The position numbers and the translations under genes were made by a program. Below the pieces are notes generated by a model. It was not told where the DNA came from and did not search any database. It saw only the letters and a list, made by a program, of their open reading frames with translations. This document shows, in pieces, positions 53,851 to 63,602 of a DNA stretch of 64,000 nt. Location of the stretch: assembly GCA_030426665.1 (NCBI GenBank), contig JAUHYD010000004.1, positions 293,598 through 357,597 on the forward strand, in the 5' to 3' direction. Within the stretch, counting starts at the first letter, position 1. Every line of letters begins with the position of its first letter. This DNA is from Bacteroidia bacterium (GTDB lineage Bacteria > Bacteroidota > Bacteroidia > Chitinophagales > Chitinophagaceae).

Positions 53851-54291
53851 ATGAAACAACTATTCAATTATTTCTCGTTACTATCTCTACTAATGTGTTT
53901 GTCTACAACGAACTCTACTGCTGCGTTCGTTCTCAAAAAGAAACAAGTGGAAATCACCCAAAGTGAACGCCCCCATATTGATATGCATCAAATGTTTGTC
54001 GGCAATAAGCCACAACTGCCTTCCCTATTGGCATCACACCCCACAAAGAATATAAAAAGTGGAGTTGTTGCTTACTTAGCAGCTGGGTTAGGTATTGTAG
54101 GGTTGGCGATTGGCTCTGTGGAAACAACACTGATTATGATGATCCTCGGTTTGGCAGCTGGAGTGTTCGGCAAAGTTGGTCTCAATATGTATAAGCGTAA
54201 ACCATTCTTGCGGTTTCTATGCTATACAGGAATTGTACTTGGTGCTTTACTTGTTTTGTTTGCGTCTGTCCCAATTCTCTTTCTCGTTTAA
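53851..54291 (+). CDS. Exported small membrane protein
   Basis: 146 residues. A signal peptide (about 1-25, ending STAA) and three membrane segments with Gly-rich helices (AYLAAGLGIVGLAIG and on). It follows the previous gene by 9 bp and is likely co-transcribed. Function unknown. Confidence 0.65.
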   Translation: MKQLFNYFSLLSLLMCLSTTNSTAAFVLKKKQVEITQSERPHIDMHQMFVGNKPQLPSLLASHPTKNIKSGVVAYLAAGLGIVGLAIGSVETTLIMMILGLAAGVFGKVGLNMYKRKPFLRFLCYTGIVLGALLVLFASVPILFLV

Positions 54292-54302
54292 TACCGCTGA
54301 CA

Positions 54303-54842
54303 ATGAAATATCTGATACTTATATTGGTCTTGTATTGTAGCCACATTTCTTTTGCCCAATGCGACATACACAGAAAAACCGATGACTTTAATGGAGTTAC
54401 CACAACGTGGACAAACAAAGTAAAACTGACTTTCGGTGGTGTTCCTACGCTCCTGAAATCTGCTGGAGATATGGATTGCACCTATAGGATATATTTCCGA
54501 TTGGTAAACAGTAATGGCAAAACATCCATTAGCATTTCTGAAAATACGGATAACTGCTTCTGTTGGGCAATACGAGTTTCGTTTAAATTCAATAACGGAA
54601 CGGTTATTACAAAGAATAACTATCGGAAAGGGCAAGAGGTTAAGACCCCGCTAGGATATGAGAAGTACATCTTTTTTGATATTTCGGATAAAGAATTAGC
54701 GACATTTTCGAATAGCTTGATTGATAAGTTTCGTATTGTTGAGTTTGAGTGTGCTGAGCATCCAGTAATTGAGGAGGGGTTGGATAAGAAAACAGCAAGG
54801 AAAATAAATGGTATCGCAAAGTGTTTGTTGCAACAGAAATAG
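54303..54842 (+). CDS. Exported beta-rich protein
   Basis: 179 residues from ATG 54303 (MKYLILILVLYCSHISFAQ), which gives a clean signal peptide; the longer frame from 54219 would overlap the previous gene. Alternating strands and four cysteines follow. Third in the small operon. No family recognised. Confidence 0.65.
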   Translation: MKYLILILVLYCSHISFAQCDIHRKTDDFNGVTTTWTNKVKLTFGGVPTLLKSAGDMDCTYRIYFRLVNSNGKTSISISENTDNCFCWAIRVSFKFNNGTVITKNNYRKGQEVKTPLGYEKYIFFDISDKELATFSNSLIDKFRIVEFECAEHPVIEEGLDKKTARKINGIAKCLLQQK

Positions 54843-54927
54843 CCGAAGGATTTAGTATGGAGTGATGGCAGCCCTTGAATCATACCTTGATACTGCTATC
54901 TTTACGATGTAACAAACCTGTCACAAT

Positions 54928-55452
54928 ATGATTATCCAATTCTGCGGAATGTCCGGAAGTGGTAAGACTACAGTAGCTAATGGCGTAAAAAGTTTACTTG
55001 AAAAGGATGGTGTAAGAGTAGAAGTTATAGACGGAGATGTTTACCGAAAAGCGATATGCCCTGACTTGGGGTTTTCGAAAGAGGACAGGAATGAGAATAT
55101 CCGTAGACTTGCCTTTATTGCAAGTAAGCTATCGCAGTACAATGTTGTTGCGATAATCTGTGCTATTAATCCGTACGATGACATACGCCAAGAAGTAGCA
55201 CGAACCTACGGAAATGTAAGCACAGTATTTGTGAATTGTGGATTGCCTACATTGATTCAAAGAGATACAAAAGGGTTGTATGAGAAAGCTTTACTGCCGG
55301 ACGAACACCCAAACAAGATACATAACTTAACAGGAGTAAATGACCCCTTTGAGGAACCTCAGAGCCCCGACCTGATTATTAATTCTGATTCTGAAAACGT
55401 GAATGACTCTATCGAAAAATTATACCAGTTTGTCACCGCTACTCTATTATGA
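54928..55452 (+). CDS. cysC: Adenylylsulfate kinase
   Basis: 174 residues. Walker A GMSGSGKTTVAN (about 8-19), IDGDVYRKAICPDLGFSKED (the APS-kinase DGDxxR..L-x-FS motif) and NIRRLAFIASKL match CysC. It phosphorylates APS to PAPS. The 3' end overlaps cysN by 14 bp on the other strand. Confidence 0.9.
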   Translation: MIIQFCGMSGSGKTTVANGVKSLLEKDGVRVEVIDGDVYRKAICPDLGFSKEDRNENIRRLAFIASKLSQYNVVAIICAINPYDDIRQEVARTYGNVSTVFVNCGLPTLIQRDTKGLYEKALLPDEHPNKIHNLTGVNDPFEEPQSPDLIINSDSENVNDSIEKLYQFVTATLL

Positions 55453-56650
55453 CAGCTGCACAGGTGTAAAATGTCTCCGTATTAATTAGAATCGCTCTAC
55501 CAGTTGATGGAATTAACGAAAATGGATCAAACGACATCATATCGTTTGTTGTAATAGTAACCTTAGCAAACTCGTTGATAGATACCTGTGTTTTGTTATC
55601 TTCTTCGTGAAAGCTTTCGGGATTGATTTTGTGCTTTATTATTGAAATTCTACACAATGTGTCTTTTGAATTAATCTGCAAATAGTAATCCATTTCGGTG
55701 TTCAGCGGTGTTTCCTCGAGCCAACATATTTTTGCTTCAATTTCATGACTACATATTGGCAAATCAATCGCATGTGAAATTACATCTCCTACCTCTACTG
55801 GGTTAATGGTAGATAAATACAAGCATGCAAAATCTCCGGCTTTCGCAGTCTCTGAATCAAAGAATCCAATGGTTATGTTTATCACTTTTGCCTTTCCCTT
55901 CTCGGGAGATATTTCTACTACGTCACCAACACTAACAATCCCAGAGACTACAGTCCCCAAACAGATGTACATACCATTCGAGAATGATACAATCTGCACA
56001 GGAAAACGAAAAATATTATCTGGCATTAAAGGAGGCTGAAACTTATTTAGGTAGTGCATTATGGTATCGCCTGAATACCATGCAATCTTGTCTGAGTTTA
56101 CAAATACATTGTCCCCGATTAAAGCACTGATAGGTACATAGATTACCGAATCTAAAAGCAGGCTATCTGCTGTATTTTGAAAGTTCTTTTTAATTGTATT
56201 AAAAACAGTTTCTTCATAGTTAACAGCATCCATCTTGTTAATCGCAACCACTATGTTTCTTATACTTAAGAAAGATGCAATAAGTGCGTGTCTGCGTGTT
56301 TGTTCTGTAACACCATTACATGCATCAATCAGTATAATCATTGCGTCTGCACCAGACGCTCCTGTCACAAGGTTTTTAGTATATTGCAAATGTCCGGGAG
56401 CATCGATGATGATATACTTTCTTTCAGAAGTGTAGAAATACTTGTATGCAACATCAATCGTTATTCCCTGCTCTCTTTCGGAGCGAAGCCCGTCAGTAAT
56501 AAAAGCAAGATTCGCATTATTGGTTTCGATGTTCACAATAGAATCAGAAACATCTTGCTTAAGGTTTCCGGTATCGAACAAAAGCCTTCCGATCAATGTG
56601 CTTTTTCCGTCGTCAATATTTCCGGCGGTAATAAATCGTAGAATATCCAT
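55439..56650 (-). CDS. cysN: Sulfate adenylyltransferase GTPase subunit
   Basis: 403 residues. G1 AGNIDDGKSTLIGR (about 9-22), the switch region LRSEREQGITIDVA, G3 DAPGHLQYTKN and G4 NKMD match CysN. It couples GTP hydrolysis to APS formation with CysD. The canonical first motif reads GSVDDGKST, so N here is a mild variant. Shorter than many CysN, but both C-terminal beta domains are present. It follows cysD by 59 bp. Confidence 0.9.
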   Translation of the reverse strand: MDILRFITAGNIDDGKSTLIGRLLFDTGNLKQDVSDSIVNIETNNANLAFITDGLRSEREQGITIDVAYKYFYTSERKYIIIDAPGHLQYTKNLVTGASGADAMIILIDACNGVTEQTRRHALIASFLSIRNIVVAINKMDAVNYEETVFNTIKKNFQNTADSLLLDSVIYVPISALIGDNVFVNSDKIAWYSGDTIMHYLNKFQPPLMPDNIFRFPVQIVSFSNGMYICLGTVVSGIVSVGDVVEISPEKGKAKVINITIGFFDSETAKAGDFACLYLSTINPVEVGDVISHAIDLPICSHEIEAKICWLEETPLNTEMDYYLQINSKDTLCRISIIKHKINPESFHEEDNKTQVSINEFAKVTITTNDMMSFDPFSLIPSTGRAILINTETFYTCAAVIIE

Positions 56651-56709
56651 GGTGCTTAATGATGAGGTTGTAGAGCTGATGAAATAAATTCGTGAATTAT
56701 TGTTGAATC

Positions 56710-57603
56710 TTAGAAATAGCCTTTCATTTTTCTGTCTTCCATTCCTGCATCTGATATGTTGTCATCTAGTCGTGTTTGCCCACGCTCACTTACAGTTGCG
56801 TTTATTATTTCCTCTATCACCCCTTCATTTGTTTTTGCGGTACTTTCAATAGCAGCCGTACAGGTCATATCACCTACGGTGCGATACCGTACATTAGCTG
56901 TAATAATTTTGTCTGTATCGTCTATGTTAATGTACTCTGAAACTGCCAACAACTTTCCATTGTAGCGAATACATTGGCGTTCATGAGCGTAGTACAATGA
57001 CGGCAATTCAATGTCCTCTCTTAGTACATACTGCCAAACGTCTAACTCGCTCCAGTTGCTTATTGGAAATACCCTAACATTCTCACCTTCATGAATCATT
57101 CCGTTGTATATGTTCCATAGCTCGGGTCTTTGATTGTATGGTTGCCAGCCACCGTTCTTATCTCGGATCGAAAAAATGCGCTCCTTTGCACGAGCCTTTT
57201 CTTCGTCCCGTCTACCTCCGCCAATACAAGCATCGAAACCGTTTGTTAGTATTGCCTTCATTAGTGTATGTGATTGCAGTACATTCCTACTTGGTATTTT
57301 GCCTCCCACATCTACAACAGTTCCTGCTGTTATTGCTTCTTGTACGGAATTGATAGTTAGCTTTAAATTAAATTGCTTTACTAACTTATCTCGAAAACTC
57401 AATGCTTCTGGAAAGTTGTGTCCTGTATCGATATGTAATAGCGAAAACGGCATGCCAATAGGGTAAAACGCCTTTCTGGCAAGGTGAACGAGTACTGTTG
57501 AGTCTTTGCCGCCTGAAAATAGTATCACTGGCTTTGTGAATTGCCAGGCAACTTCTCGGAAAATGTGAATAGCTTCCCTCTCTAGGGTATTCAAATGGTT
57601 CAT
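56710..57603 (-). CDS. cysD: Sulfate adenylyltransferase subunit 2
   Basis: 297 residues from ATG 57603 (MNHLNTLEREAIHIFREVAW); the longer in-frame start is less likely. The PP-loop FSGGKDSTVLVHLARKAFYP, then LHIDTGHNFPEA and GGGRRDEEKARAKERIFS are typical. The C-terminal GDMTCTAAIES region is intact. With CysN it makes APS from sulfate and ATP. Confidence 0.93.
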   Translation of the reverse strand: MNHLNTLEREAIHIFREVAWQFTKPVILFSGGKDSTVLVHLARKAFYPIGMPFSLLHIDTGHNFPEALSFRDKLVKQFNLKLTINSVQEAITAGTVVDVGGKIPSRNVLQSHTLMKAILTNGFDACIGGGRRDEEKARAKERIFSIRDKNGGWQPYNQRPELWNIYNGMIHEGENVRVFPISNWSELDVWQYVLREDIELPSLYYAHERQCIRYNGKLLAVSEYINIDDTDKIITANVRYRTVGDMTCTAAIESTAKTNEGVIEEIINATVSERGQTRLDDNISDAGMEDRKMKGYF

Positions 57604-57639
57604 GATAGAAACTAATAATCTAGTACACACGTAGTACAC

Positions 57640-57912
57640 TCTAAACGGCTACAATTGAGTAAGAAATGAAGACTAAATGTGTAAATGAAGATAAGGGATT
57701 TTCGGAATTTGCCTGATGTTCGGTGGAATCAATGAAGTTTTGATTGAGAATATCCACGTATATAAAATAAAAAACCAAAACACACAGAGCGAAATGTAGC
57801 TACTTGACTTGTGAATAAAGGGTGTAATAATTCATTTTCATACTTGTATAAATAACGTATATAAATATTTGATTTTTATTTCAAAAGTGACTGTTTTATT
57901 ATACATGTTTCG
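57640..57912. other. AT-rich spacer upstream of the repeat-protein locus
   Basis: No gene was found. It is strongly AT-rich and leads to the -7 element at 57913. Confidence 0.5.
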
Positions 57913-57943
57913 TATATTTGAATTACGAACCAACGATTGGTTC
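57913..57943 (+). promoter_or_regulatory. -7 element and 5' leader hairpin
   Basis: TATATTTG (57913-57920) fits TAnnTTTG. At the predicted transcript start, GAACCAA CGA TTGGTTC (57927-57943) forms a perfect 7-bp hairpin in the leader of the next gene. Confidence 0.45.
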
Positions 57944-57968
57944 TCTTTACTTTTAAACCAACTCTCTT

Positions 57969-58430
57969 ATGTCTAACACGTCAAAAAAGACATCCCTAAA
58001 GTCAGAAAGTTCGTCTAAGAACGCTCCGAAAAAGAAGCTCTCTAAACAAAACAACAAGTCAAAGTCTCCCTCGTGGACTTCTATTCACATTTTGGGAACT
58101 GGAGAGATTCATATAGCCCACGGCAAAGAATCTGGTGATGTTCCAATCAAAGATGTCAAAGCTATTGTTCCTTTTTTGAAAGCTCTTGTAAAGGTGCAGC
58201 AAAAAGGTACGAATGTTGAAATGTCAGATACACGCGTTATTGATATTTTCCGAGACTCTCATATACAATTCTCTCCTCGTAGTTCTAGGAACAAAGCACA
58301 ACGTTTTGAATGGAACGATGTTAAGGTCAACATTTTAAGCAATTTGGCGATGGAAGTAGATAGTTTGCTGAGTTCGAGTATTCAGTCAAAAAATGAGAAG
58401 CTTAATCATTTCCTTTCATTGGACTCTTAG
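57969..58430 (+). CDS. Basic Ser/Lys-rich small protein
   Basis: 153 residues. The first 38 are almost all Ser, Lys and Asn (disordered), followed by a folded part (WTSIHILGTGEIHIAHGKES and RFEWNDVKVNILSNLAMEVD). It lies 92 bp before the giant repeat-protein gene, so it may be a chaperone or structural partner. No family recognised. Confidence 0.6.
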   Translation: MSNTSKKTSLKSESSSKNAPKKKLSKQNNKSKSPSWTSIHILGTGEIHIAHGKESGDVPIKDVKAIVPFLKALVKVQQKGTNVEMSDTRVIDIFRDSHIQFSPRSSRNKAQRFEWNDVKVNILSNLAMEVDSLLSSSIQSKNEKLNHFLSLDS

Positions 58431-58522
58431 ATTATTTAATATTGGTGAGACTCATTTTTAGATCTAAGTTTAGTTAAATCAAGTTCGAGTAAAAATTAGT
58501 TTAAACTTATAAATTATATAAT

Positions 58523-61500
58523 ATGCCTACATTTAATACATTTTGTGATCCGACTCCAACTAATACAGGTCTTGTAGTAGCCGCACGAGGTGCTTTAATT
58601 TCCGGTACTGTTACTGGTGCATTTTCAAGTATTTTAGGAGGGCCGATGGGAGCGGTGGGTACTCATACTGTTAATCCTGACTGTTCTATAATTGGAATGG
58701 GTGTTAGCAATACAATCAGGAATATTCCGGTAGGTCCATCTCCTCCAAATCAGGGGTTTAATTCTATCTTGAATGGCTGTGCGAATGTGGTCTCTTCCTT
58801 CTTTAATACTGTCGTTGGTGGATACACTAACCGAGTAGAAACACATTCTGGATATATGAACTCTTGTGGAGGAAATATTGTTGGAAGTGGATGCGGTAAT
58901 TCAATATGTTGCACGGTTCACTTTTCAGGAATTTTTTCAGGTAGAAGGAATGTGATTCGCCATGAAGGCGTTCCGGATAGTCATCCCGCATTAAATGGAA
59001 TTATGTCAGGCTTTCAGAGTTGCATATGCGGAAATACTTCATATTCAAATATTGGTGGAGGTGCTTGCAACGAAGAGTGTGATGCTTCCTTTGCTTTTAT
59101 TGGCGGTGGGTTGCGTAATTGTATATGCTCTACTCTGCCAGGAAATGCAATCAATTTCTCTGCGGTGGGAGGAGGATGCAATAACAAAATCTTTGATAAT
59201 TCTTCTTTTATTGGTGGTGGTGAAAATAATAGTTTAAATTCTGCTTTCAGTGTTGTTGGCGGAGGGGGTAATAATGTAGTGGCTGCTACTGCACCTTGTG
59301 GATTTATTGGAGGAGGAAACTTAAATAGTATTACTGACGGTAACACAAATGCCATTTTAGGGGGGACACAACATATAATTGATGATGATTTTTCTGTTAT
59401 TGGAGGTGGGTCTCTTAATATTATTAATTCAACGCTTACTCCTCCTGAAGAAAATGTTGGCAGGAACGGTATATTTTCTGGACAACAAAATTCGATTTTA
59501 GGGCAATCTTTGTTCAACGGCATAAATAGCGGAGGCCAAAATACAATTACAGATGGGTATGCTTCGATGATTGGTGGAGGTGATTTTAACGTAATAGACG
59601 CTTCTGTTAGTGTTACACCTGTAATTTATCGTTCTTTTGTAGGTGGAGGGGTACTTAATTGTGTACACGGTAGTTGCTCAAACATATTAGGAGGATTCAC
59701 AAATGTAGTATTAGGTGATGCTGATTACAGCTCTATTGTTGGCGGTCGCCTGAATACCCTGAACTGCTGTTTTAATTTTATCGGTGGTGGTTTACACAAC
59801 TGCATTGATTTAAATGGTCTTGCTCCCGTTGGGTCATCATCAATTTTAGGTGGAGGGTCAAATACCATATGCTGCCATAGCGTATTTTCTCAAATCGGTA
59901 GTGGTACAGGCAATATGATTCAGAGTGGTGTAAGTTCCGTTATTGTCGGTGGAGACATAAATCAGATACAATCTGACCCAACAGCTCCTATTTCTACTGA
60001 GGTGCTTTATTCTTTTATTGGTGGTGGGGTTCAGAATTCTATTTTTGACAGTAGGTCTTCTATCGTTGGTGGAGAAAACAATATTATTCACTGCAATACC
60101 AGCCTTGAGTTCATAGGAGGAGGTCTTAGTAACGAAATCGAATGTGGAAACAACAATTCGATTGTTGGTGGCGAGCTAAACATTATAGGAGTTGGGCCGA
60201 ATTTAACACCCGCCAATCATTCGTTTGTTGGCGGAGGTATTAGCAATCGTAATGAAGCAGACTGTTCTGTTGTAGGTGGTGGCATCCAAAATATTGTGGG
60301 AGAAAGTGCATGGGATTCGATTGTGGGAGGTGGTTGCAAGAACTGTGTAGGAGATGCATGGTCAGGTGTTTTTAGTGGGGCCTGTAACAATGTTTTAGAT
60401 CGTAATAGTGTGATTGGAGGAGGACGGGAAAATAGTGTGACTGGGGGAGGTTGCAACGTAATTGTTGCTGGGTATTGTAACGAAATTGGAAATCAAGTGC
60501 TATCAAGTAGCATAGGCGGAGGTTTACAGAACCGAATATTGAGTAGTGCCGGTATGTCCACTTGTAATGGCGTTATAGGGGGTGGTTGTAATAACTGTAT
60601 TGATGCAATTATCACTACTTCGGATGGCAACACAATATCTGGAGGATTGTGCAATATAAATTTTAGTGCTTGTGGTGCTACTATAGGAGGAGGCTGTTTT
60701 AACCAATTGTATGACGGGGATTTCTCGACAATTGCCGGAGGCGATAACAACGTTATCCAAAAAGGTTGTTATGGGTTTATTGGTGGCGGGTGCAGAAATA
60801 GCGTCGGTACCGAAGACTATGGTGTAGTTGTTGGTGGATGCAATAATAACGTATCGAGTTTCTTCTCATTTATAGGTAATGGTGGGGATATTTCGATTAG
60901 CAGCTGTGACTCCTCAATTGTAAATGGCTGTAGCAATGTCATATTTGGTGGTGACTTTAGTTTTATTGGCGGTGGGTGTATCAATGAAATTAGGTCTGCT
61001 TCTCATTTTAGCGTGATTGGCTCTGGTTGTGGTAATGCACTTGCAGGCACCATTCCTTCGCCGTGTCCTTCTTTGTATGGCAGTATTGGAAACGGTTTTG
61101 AGAATTGTATAGATACAGATGCGGTTCACGTTTCCTGTTTTAATTCAATTGTTAATGGTTGTACCAACTATGTAAATGTCAATGCATGTCATGCGTTTAT
61201 TGGAAATGGAAAGAGTAATTCAGTATGTAATTTTTCAGCTGTTGTAAATGGAGAATCTAATCGAGCTACAGGAAAGTTTTCGTTTATTGGTAATGGCGGT
61301 GACCCGATAACAGTAGGTGGAGGGAATAGAGCTACGGGAGTTCATTCTTTTGTTGGTGCCGGGCGAGACTCCAAGTCGTTTGGTGACTTTTCTTTCGTTG
61401 GTACAGGATGTAATAATACGGTTTCAGGCGCGTCGAATTACAGTTTTATCGGAAATGGAGGACTTAATAATATAGATGGTAGTTGTTGGGGTTTTATTGG

Positions 61501-61948
61501 TAGCGGTGAGGTCAATTCCATCAATTCTGCATCTACTGGTAGTTTTATTGGTTCAGGTAGTAACAATTCAATAGGGGCGGCCGGTAATTGCCCGGCAGAA
61601 TATGGTGTAATTGGTGGTGGGTCTTCAAACTGTATTGATACAGGTACAGGTAGCGGTTATGACACTAATTATGGTTTTATAGGTGGTGGGCAGGATAATG
61701 TGATATGTGCTTGTGCATGCCATTCATCAATAATAGGGGGACAAGGAAACCGAGTAACACACAAATGGGCGACAGTATCTGGGTTGAGTGTTACGTCGGG
61801 AATGGACTGTGCTTTCCATGCAAATAACATTGTTGCACAAAATATACCGTTTGGCAATCCTGCAACTTGCGCCCCTCCTGCTTCTTTAGCAACAGGAGGT
61901 CTGTATTATATAGCCGTTGGGGCATATTGTCAGGTATGGGTGAAATAA
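58523..61948 (+). CDS. Giant cysteine-rich IGGG-repeat protein
   Basis: 1141 residues with no signal peptide. Almost the whole length is dozens of repeats of the form [S/F]-x-I-G-G-G-x-x-N-x-I (variants IGNG, VGGG, IVGG), likely a beta-roll or beta-helix like the heads of trimeric autotransporters. Cysteines recur in the NxC positions (GGGCNN, NNCI), unusual for Bacteroidota. The last 70 residues (ATVSGLSVTSGMDCAFHANN then ...GGLYYIAVGAYCQVWVK) look like a trimerisation or tip domain of fibre proteins. It starts MPTFNTFCDPTPTN. It may be an adhesin or a fibre of a phage-like particle; the missing export signal is unexplained. Confidence 0.85.
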   Translation: MPTFNTFCDPTPTNTGLVVAARGALISGTVTGAFSSILGGPMGAVGTHTVNPDCSIIGMGVSNTIRNIPVGPSPPNQGFNSILNGCANVVSSFFNTVVGGYTNRVETHSGYMNSCGGNIVGSGCGNSICCTVHFSGIFSGRRNVIRHEGVPDSHPALNGIMSGFQSCICGNTSYSNIGGGACNEECDASFAFIGGGLRNCICSTLPGNAINFSAVGGGCNNKIFDNSSFIGGGENNSLNSAFSVVGGGGNNVVAATAPCGFIGGGNLNSITDGNTNAILGGTQHIIDDDFSVIGGGSLNIINSTLTPPEENVGRNGIFSGQQNSILGQSLFNGINSGGQNTITDGYASMIGGGDFNVIDASVSVTPVIYRSFVGGGVLNCVHGSCSNILGGFTNVVLGDADYSSIVGGRLNTLNCCFNFIGGGLHNCIDLNGLAPVGSSSILGGGSNTICCHSVFSQIGSGTGNMIQSGVSSVIVGGDINQIQSDPTAPISTEVLYSFIGGGVQNSIFDSRSSIVGGENNIIHCNTSLEFIGGGLSNEIECGNNNSIVGGELNIIGVGPNLTPANHSFVGGGISNRNEADCSVVGGGIQNIVGESAWDSIVGGGCKNCVGDAWSGVFSGACNNVLDRNSVIGGGRENSVTGGGCNVIVAGYCNEIGNQVLSSSIGGGLQNRILSSAGMSTCNGVIGGGCNNCIDAIITTSDGNTISGGLCNINFSACGATIGGGCFNQLYDGDFSTIAGGDNNVIQKGCYGFIGGGCRNSVGTEDYGVVVGGCNNNVSSFFSFIGNGGDISISSCDSSIVNGCSNVIFGGDFSFIGGGCINEIRSASHFSVIGSGCGNALAGTIPSPCPSLYGSIGNGFENCIDTDAVHVSCFNSIVNGCTNYVNVNACHAFIGNGKSNSVCNFSAVVNGESNRATGKFSFIGNGGDPITVGGGNRATGVHSFVGAGRDSKSFGDFSFVGTGCNNTVSGASNYSFIGNGGLNNIDGSCWGFIGSGEVNSINSASTGSFIGSGSNNSIGAAGNCPAEYGVIGGGSSNCIDTGTGSGYDTNYGFIGGGQDNVICACACHSSIIGGQGNRVTHKWATVSGLSVTSGMDCAFHANNIVAQNIPFGNPATCAPPASLATGGLYYIAVGAYCQVWVK

Positions 61949-61970
61949 TATTGGCTAAATTCTTTATTCT

Positions 61971-63575
61971 ATGTGGTTGGTTGAGAAAAAAGGTTTTTTA
62001 TTAGTTGTATTGCTTGTATTAGTTTTTTGTGCTTTTAAACCTCAAGCTCAAATTATTACGACTTGCGCTGGAAATGGAGGTACTGGAACTAGTGGTGATG
62101 GGGGAGCAGCATTAGCTGCTTCAATTGGGATACCCACAAGCGGTGCGTTTGATCAGTTTGGAAATTATTACTTTGTTGGAGGAGTGAGTAATAGCCGTCT
62201 TAGGATGGTTGATACTCATGGCATTATTCATACGGTAGCAGGTGTTTCAACTTCTGGCTATAGCGGTGATGGAGGGCCAGCTACATCTGCAATGCTTAAT
62301 AATCCATATAATGTGGCCTGTGACACGTTTGGAAATATTTACATTGCTGACCATTTAAACTATAGGATTCGAAAGATAGATGCAGTAACAATGACAATTT
62401 CTACAGTAGCTGGGAATGGTATTGCTGCAACAACAGGTGACGGAATGTTGGCTACTTCAGCATCAGTGGTTCCGTATGCACTTTGTATTGATCAAGCAAA
62501 TAATGTTTATTTTATCGATGGGTACGGAACAACAGTTCGAAAAATTGATGCAACCGGAATAATTACAACAGTAGCGGGTACAGGTACAGGTGGTTTTAGT
62601 GGAGATGGCGGTCCGGCTACAAATGCTAACCTTGCAATGAACTATGGTATATGTGTTGATGACGCCAATAACTTATATTTAGCTTGCGATACTCGCGTTC
62701 GAAAAGTAAATTTAAGTACTGGAATTATTACTACAATTGCCGGGACAGGTAGTAGCGCTTACGTTGGAGAAGGCATTCCGGCTACTGCTGCCTCATTTAA
62801 TGTATATTCGTTATGTATCAATAGAGTCGATACTGCGTTGTACGTAGCGGATATTGGCAACGATAGAGTATATTGTATAAACTCTTCTGGATTATTTCAG
62901 TTAATAACAGGTACAGGTACAGGTGGTTTTAGTGGAGACGGAGGAACGTCAACAGCTGCACAGGTCTATAACCCTGAGGGTGTTGCAGTTGACCAGTGTG
63001 GCAACTTATACATTGCTGACGGAAATAATCATCGCATTCGCAAAGTAACTTTCAATCCCCCAACTACCCCCACCATCACCCTTGCTGGAGGTGCATCGGC
63101 AAGTGTGGGTGCTACAGTAACCGTTACAGCTACCGTTTCTGGTGCAGGTAGCGATTATGTTATTAAGTGGTTTCGTAATGGAGTATTCTTCACTTCTACC
63201 ACCACACCGATAGTTACTTATACAAAAGGAAGCGGTGATGATGCTATTACTGCAAGAGTGGTTCCTGAAATAATCTACTGCTATGACTCCACTACTTCTT
63301 TGGAGCATATCGTGGCAGAGTCTGACGTAGCGGTTAGGGATTTAGTATCGCAGAATAAGTCTTATGTCGTCTACCCTAATCCCGCAGGTAATACTGTGCA
63401 TGTAACAAGTAATGCAGCTATTCGTAAACTAAGCATTTCAGACATAATCGGACGAACAGTTATCAAACAGAGCGGACAATCGAAGGATGTAACCATAGAT
63501 ATAAGCAACTTGCCAAAGGGTATGTATATCCTACGGTTAAATGATAATTACACACAAAAAGTTTTGAAACAATAA
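61971..63575 (+). CDS. NHL-repeat protein with T9SS sorting domain
   Basis: 534 residues. A signal peptide is at about 8-25 (VVLLVLVFCAFKPQAQ). About five or six NHL-type blades follow (TVAGVSTSGYSGDGGPATSA and similar, with LYIADGNNHRIRKVTFNPPT). An Ig-like link leads to a type A T9SS domain (SYVVYPNPAGNTVHV, then NLPKGMYILRLNDNYTQKVL). It is predicted to be secreted or surface-anchored. It starts 22 bp after the repeat-protein stop. Confidence 0.9.
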   Translation: MWLVEKKGFLLVVLLVLVFCAFKPQAQIITTCAGNGGTGTSGDGGAALAASIGIPTSGAFDQFGNYYFVGGVSNSRLRMVDTHGIIHTVAGVSTSGYSGDGGPATSAMLNNPYNVACDTFGNIYIADHLNYRIRKIDAVTMTISTVAGNGIAATTGDGMLATSASVVPYALCIDQANNVYFIDGYGTTVRKIDATGIITTVAGTGTGGFSGDGGPATNANLAMNYGICVDDANNLYLACDTRVRKVNLSTGIITTIAGTGSSAYVGEGIPATAASFNVYSLCINRVDTALYVADIGNDRVYCINSSGLFQLITGTGTGGFSGDGGTSTAAQVYNPEGVAVDQCGNLYIADGNNHRIRKVTFNPPTTPTITLAGGASASVGATVTVTATVSGAGSDYVIKWFRNGVFFTSTTTPIVTYTKGSGDDAITARVVPEIIYCYDSTTSLEHIVAESDVAVRDLVSQNKSYVVYPNPAGNTVHVTSNAAIRKLSISDIIGRTVIKQSGQSKDVTIDISNLPKGMYILRLNDNYTQKVLKQ

Positions 63576-63602
63576 CTAAAACAAAAAATACCAAAAGACT
63601 TT

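Noticed and set aside
33643..54842. Complete conjugative (ICE) apparatus
   Set aside because: Only one VirD4-like ATPase and an ArdC-like protein are present. No relaxase or type IV channel genes were seen, so the island is not called a full ICE.
58634..61129. Several minus-strand frames rich in Pro-Pro
   Set aside because: They are mirror images of the IGGG repeats on the coding strand.
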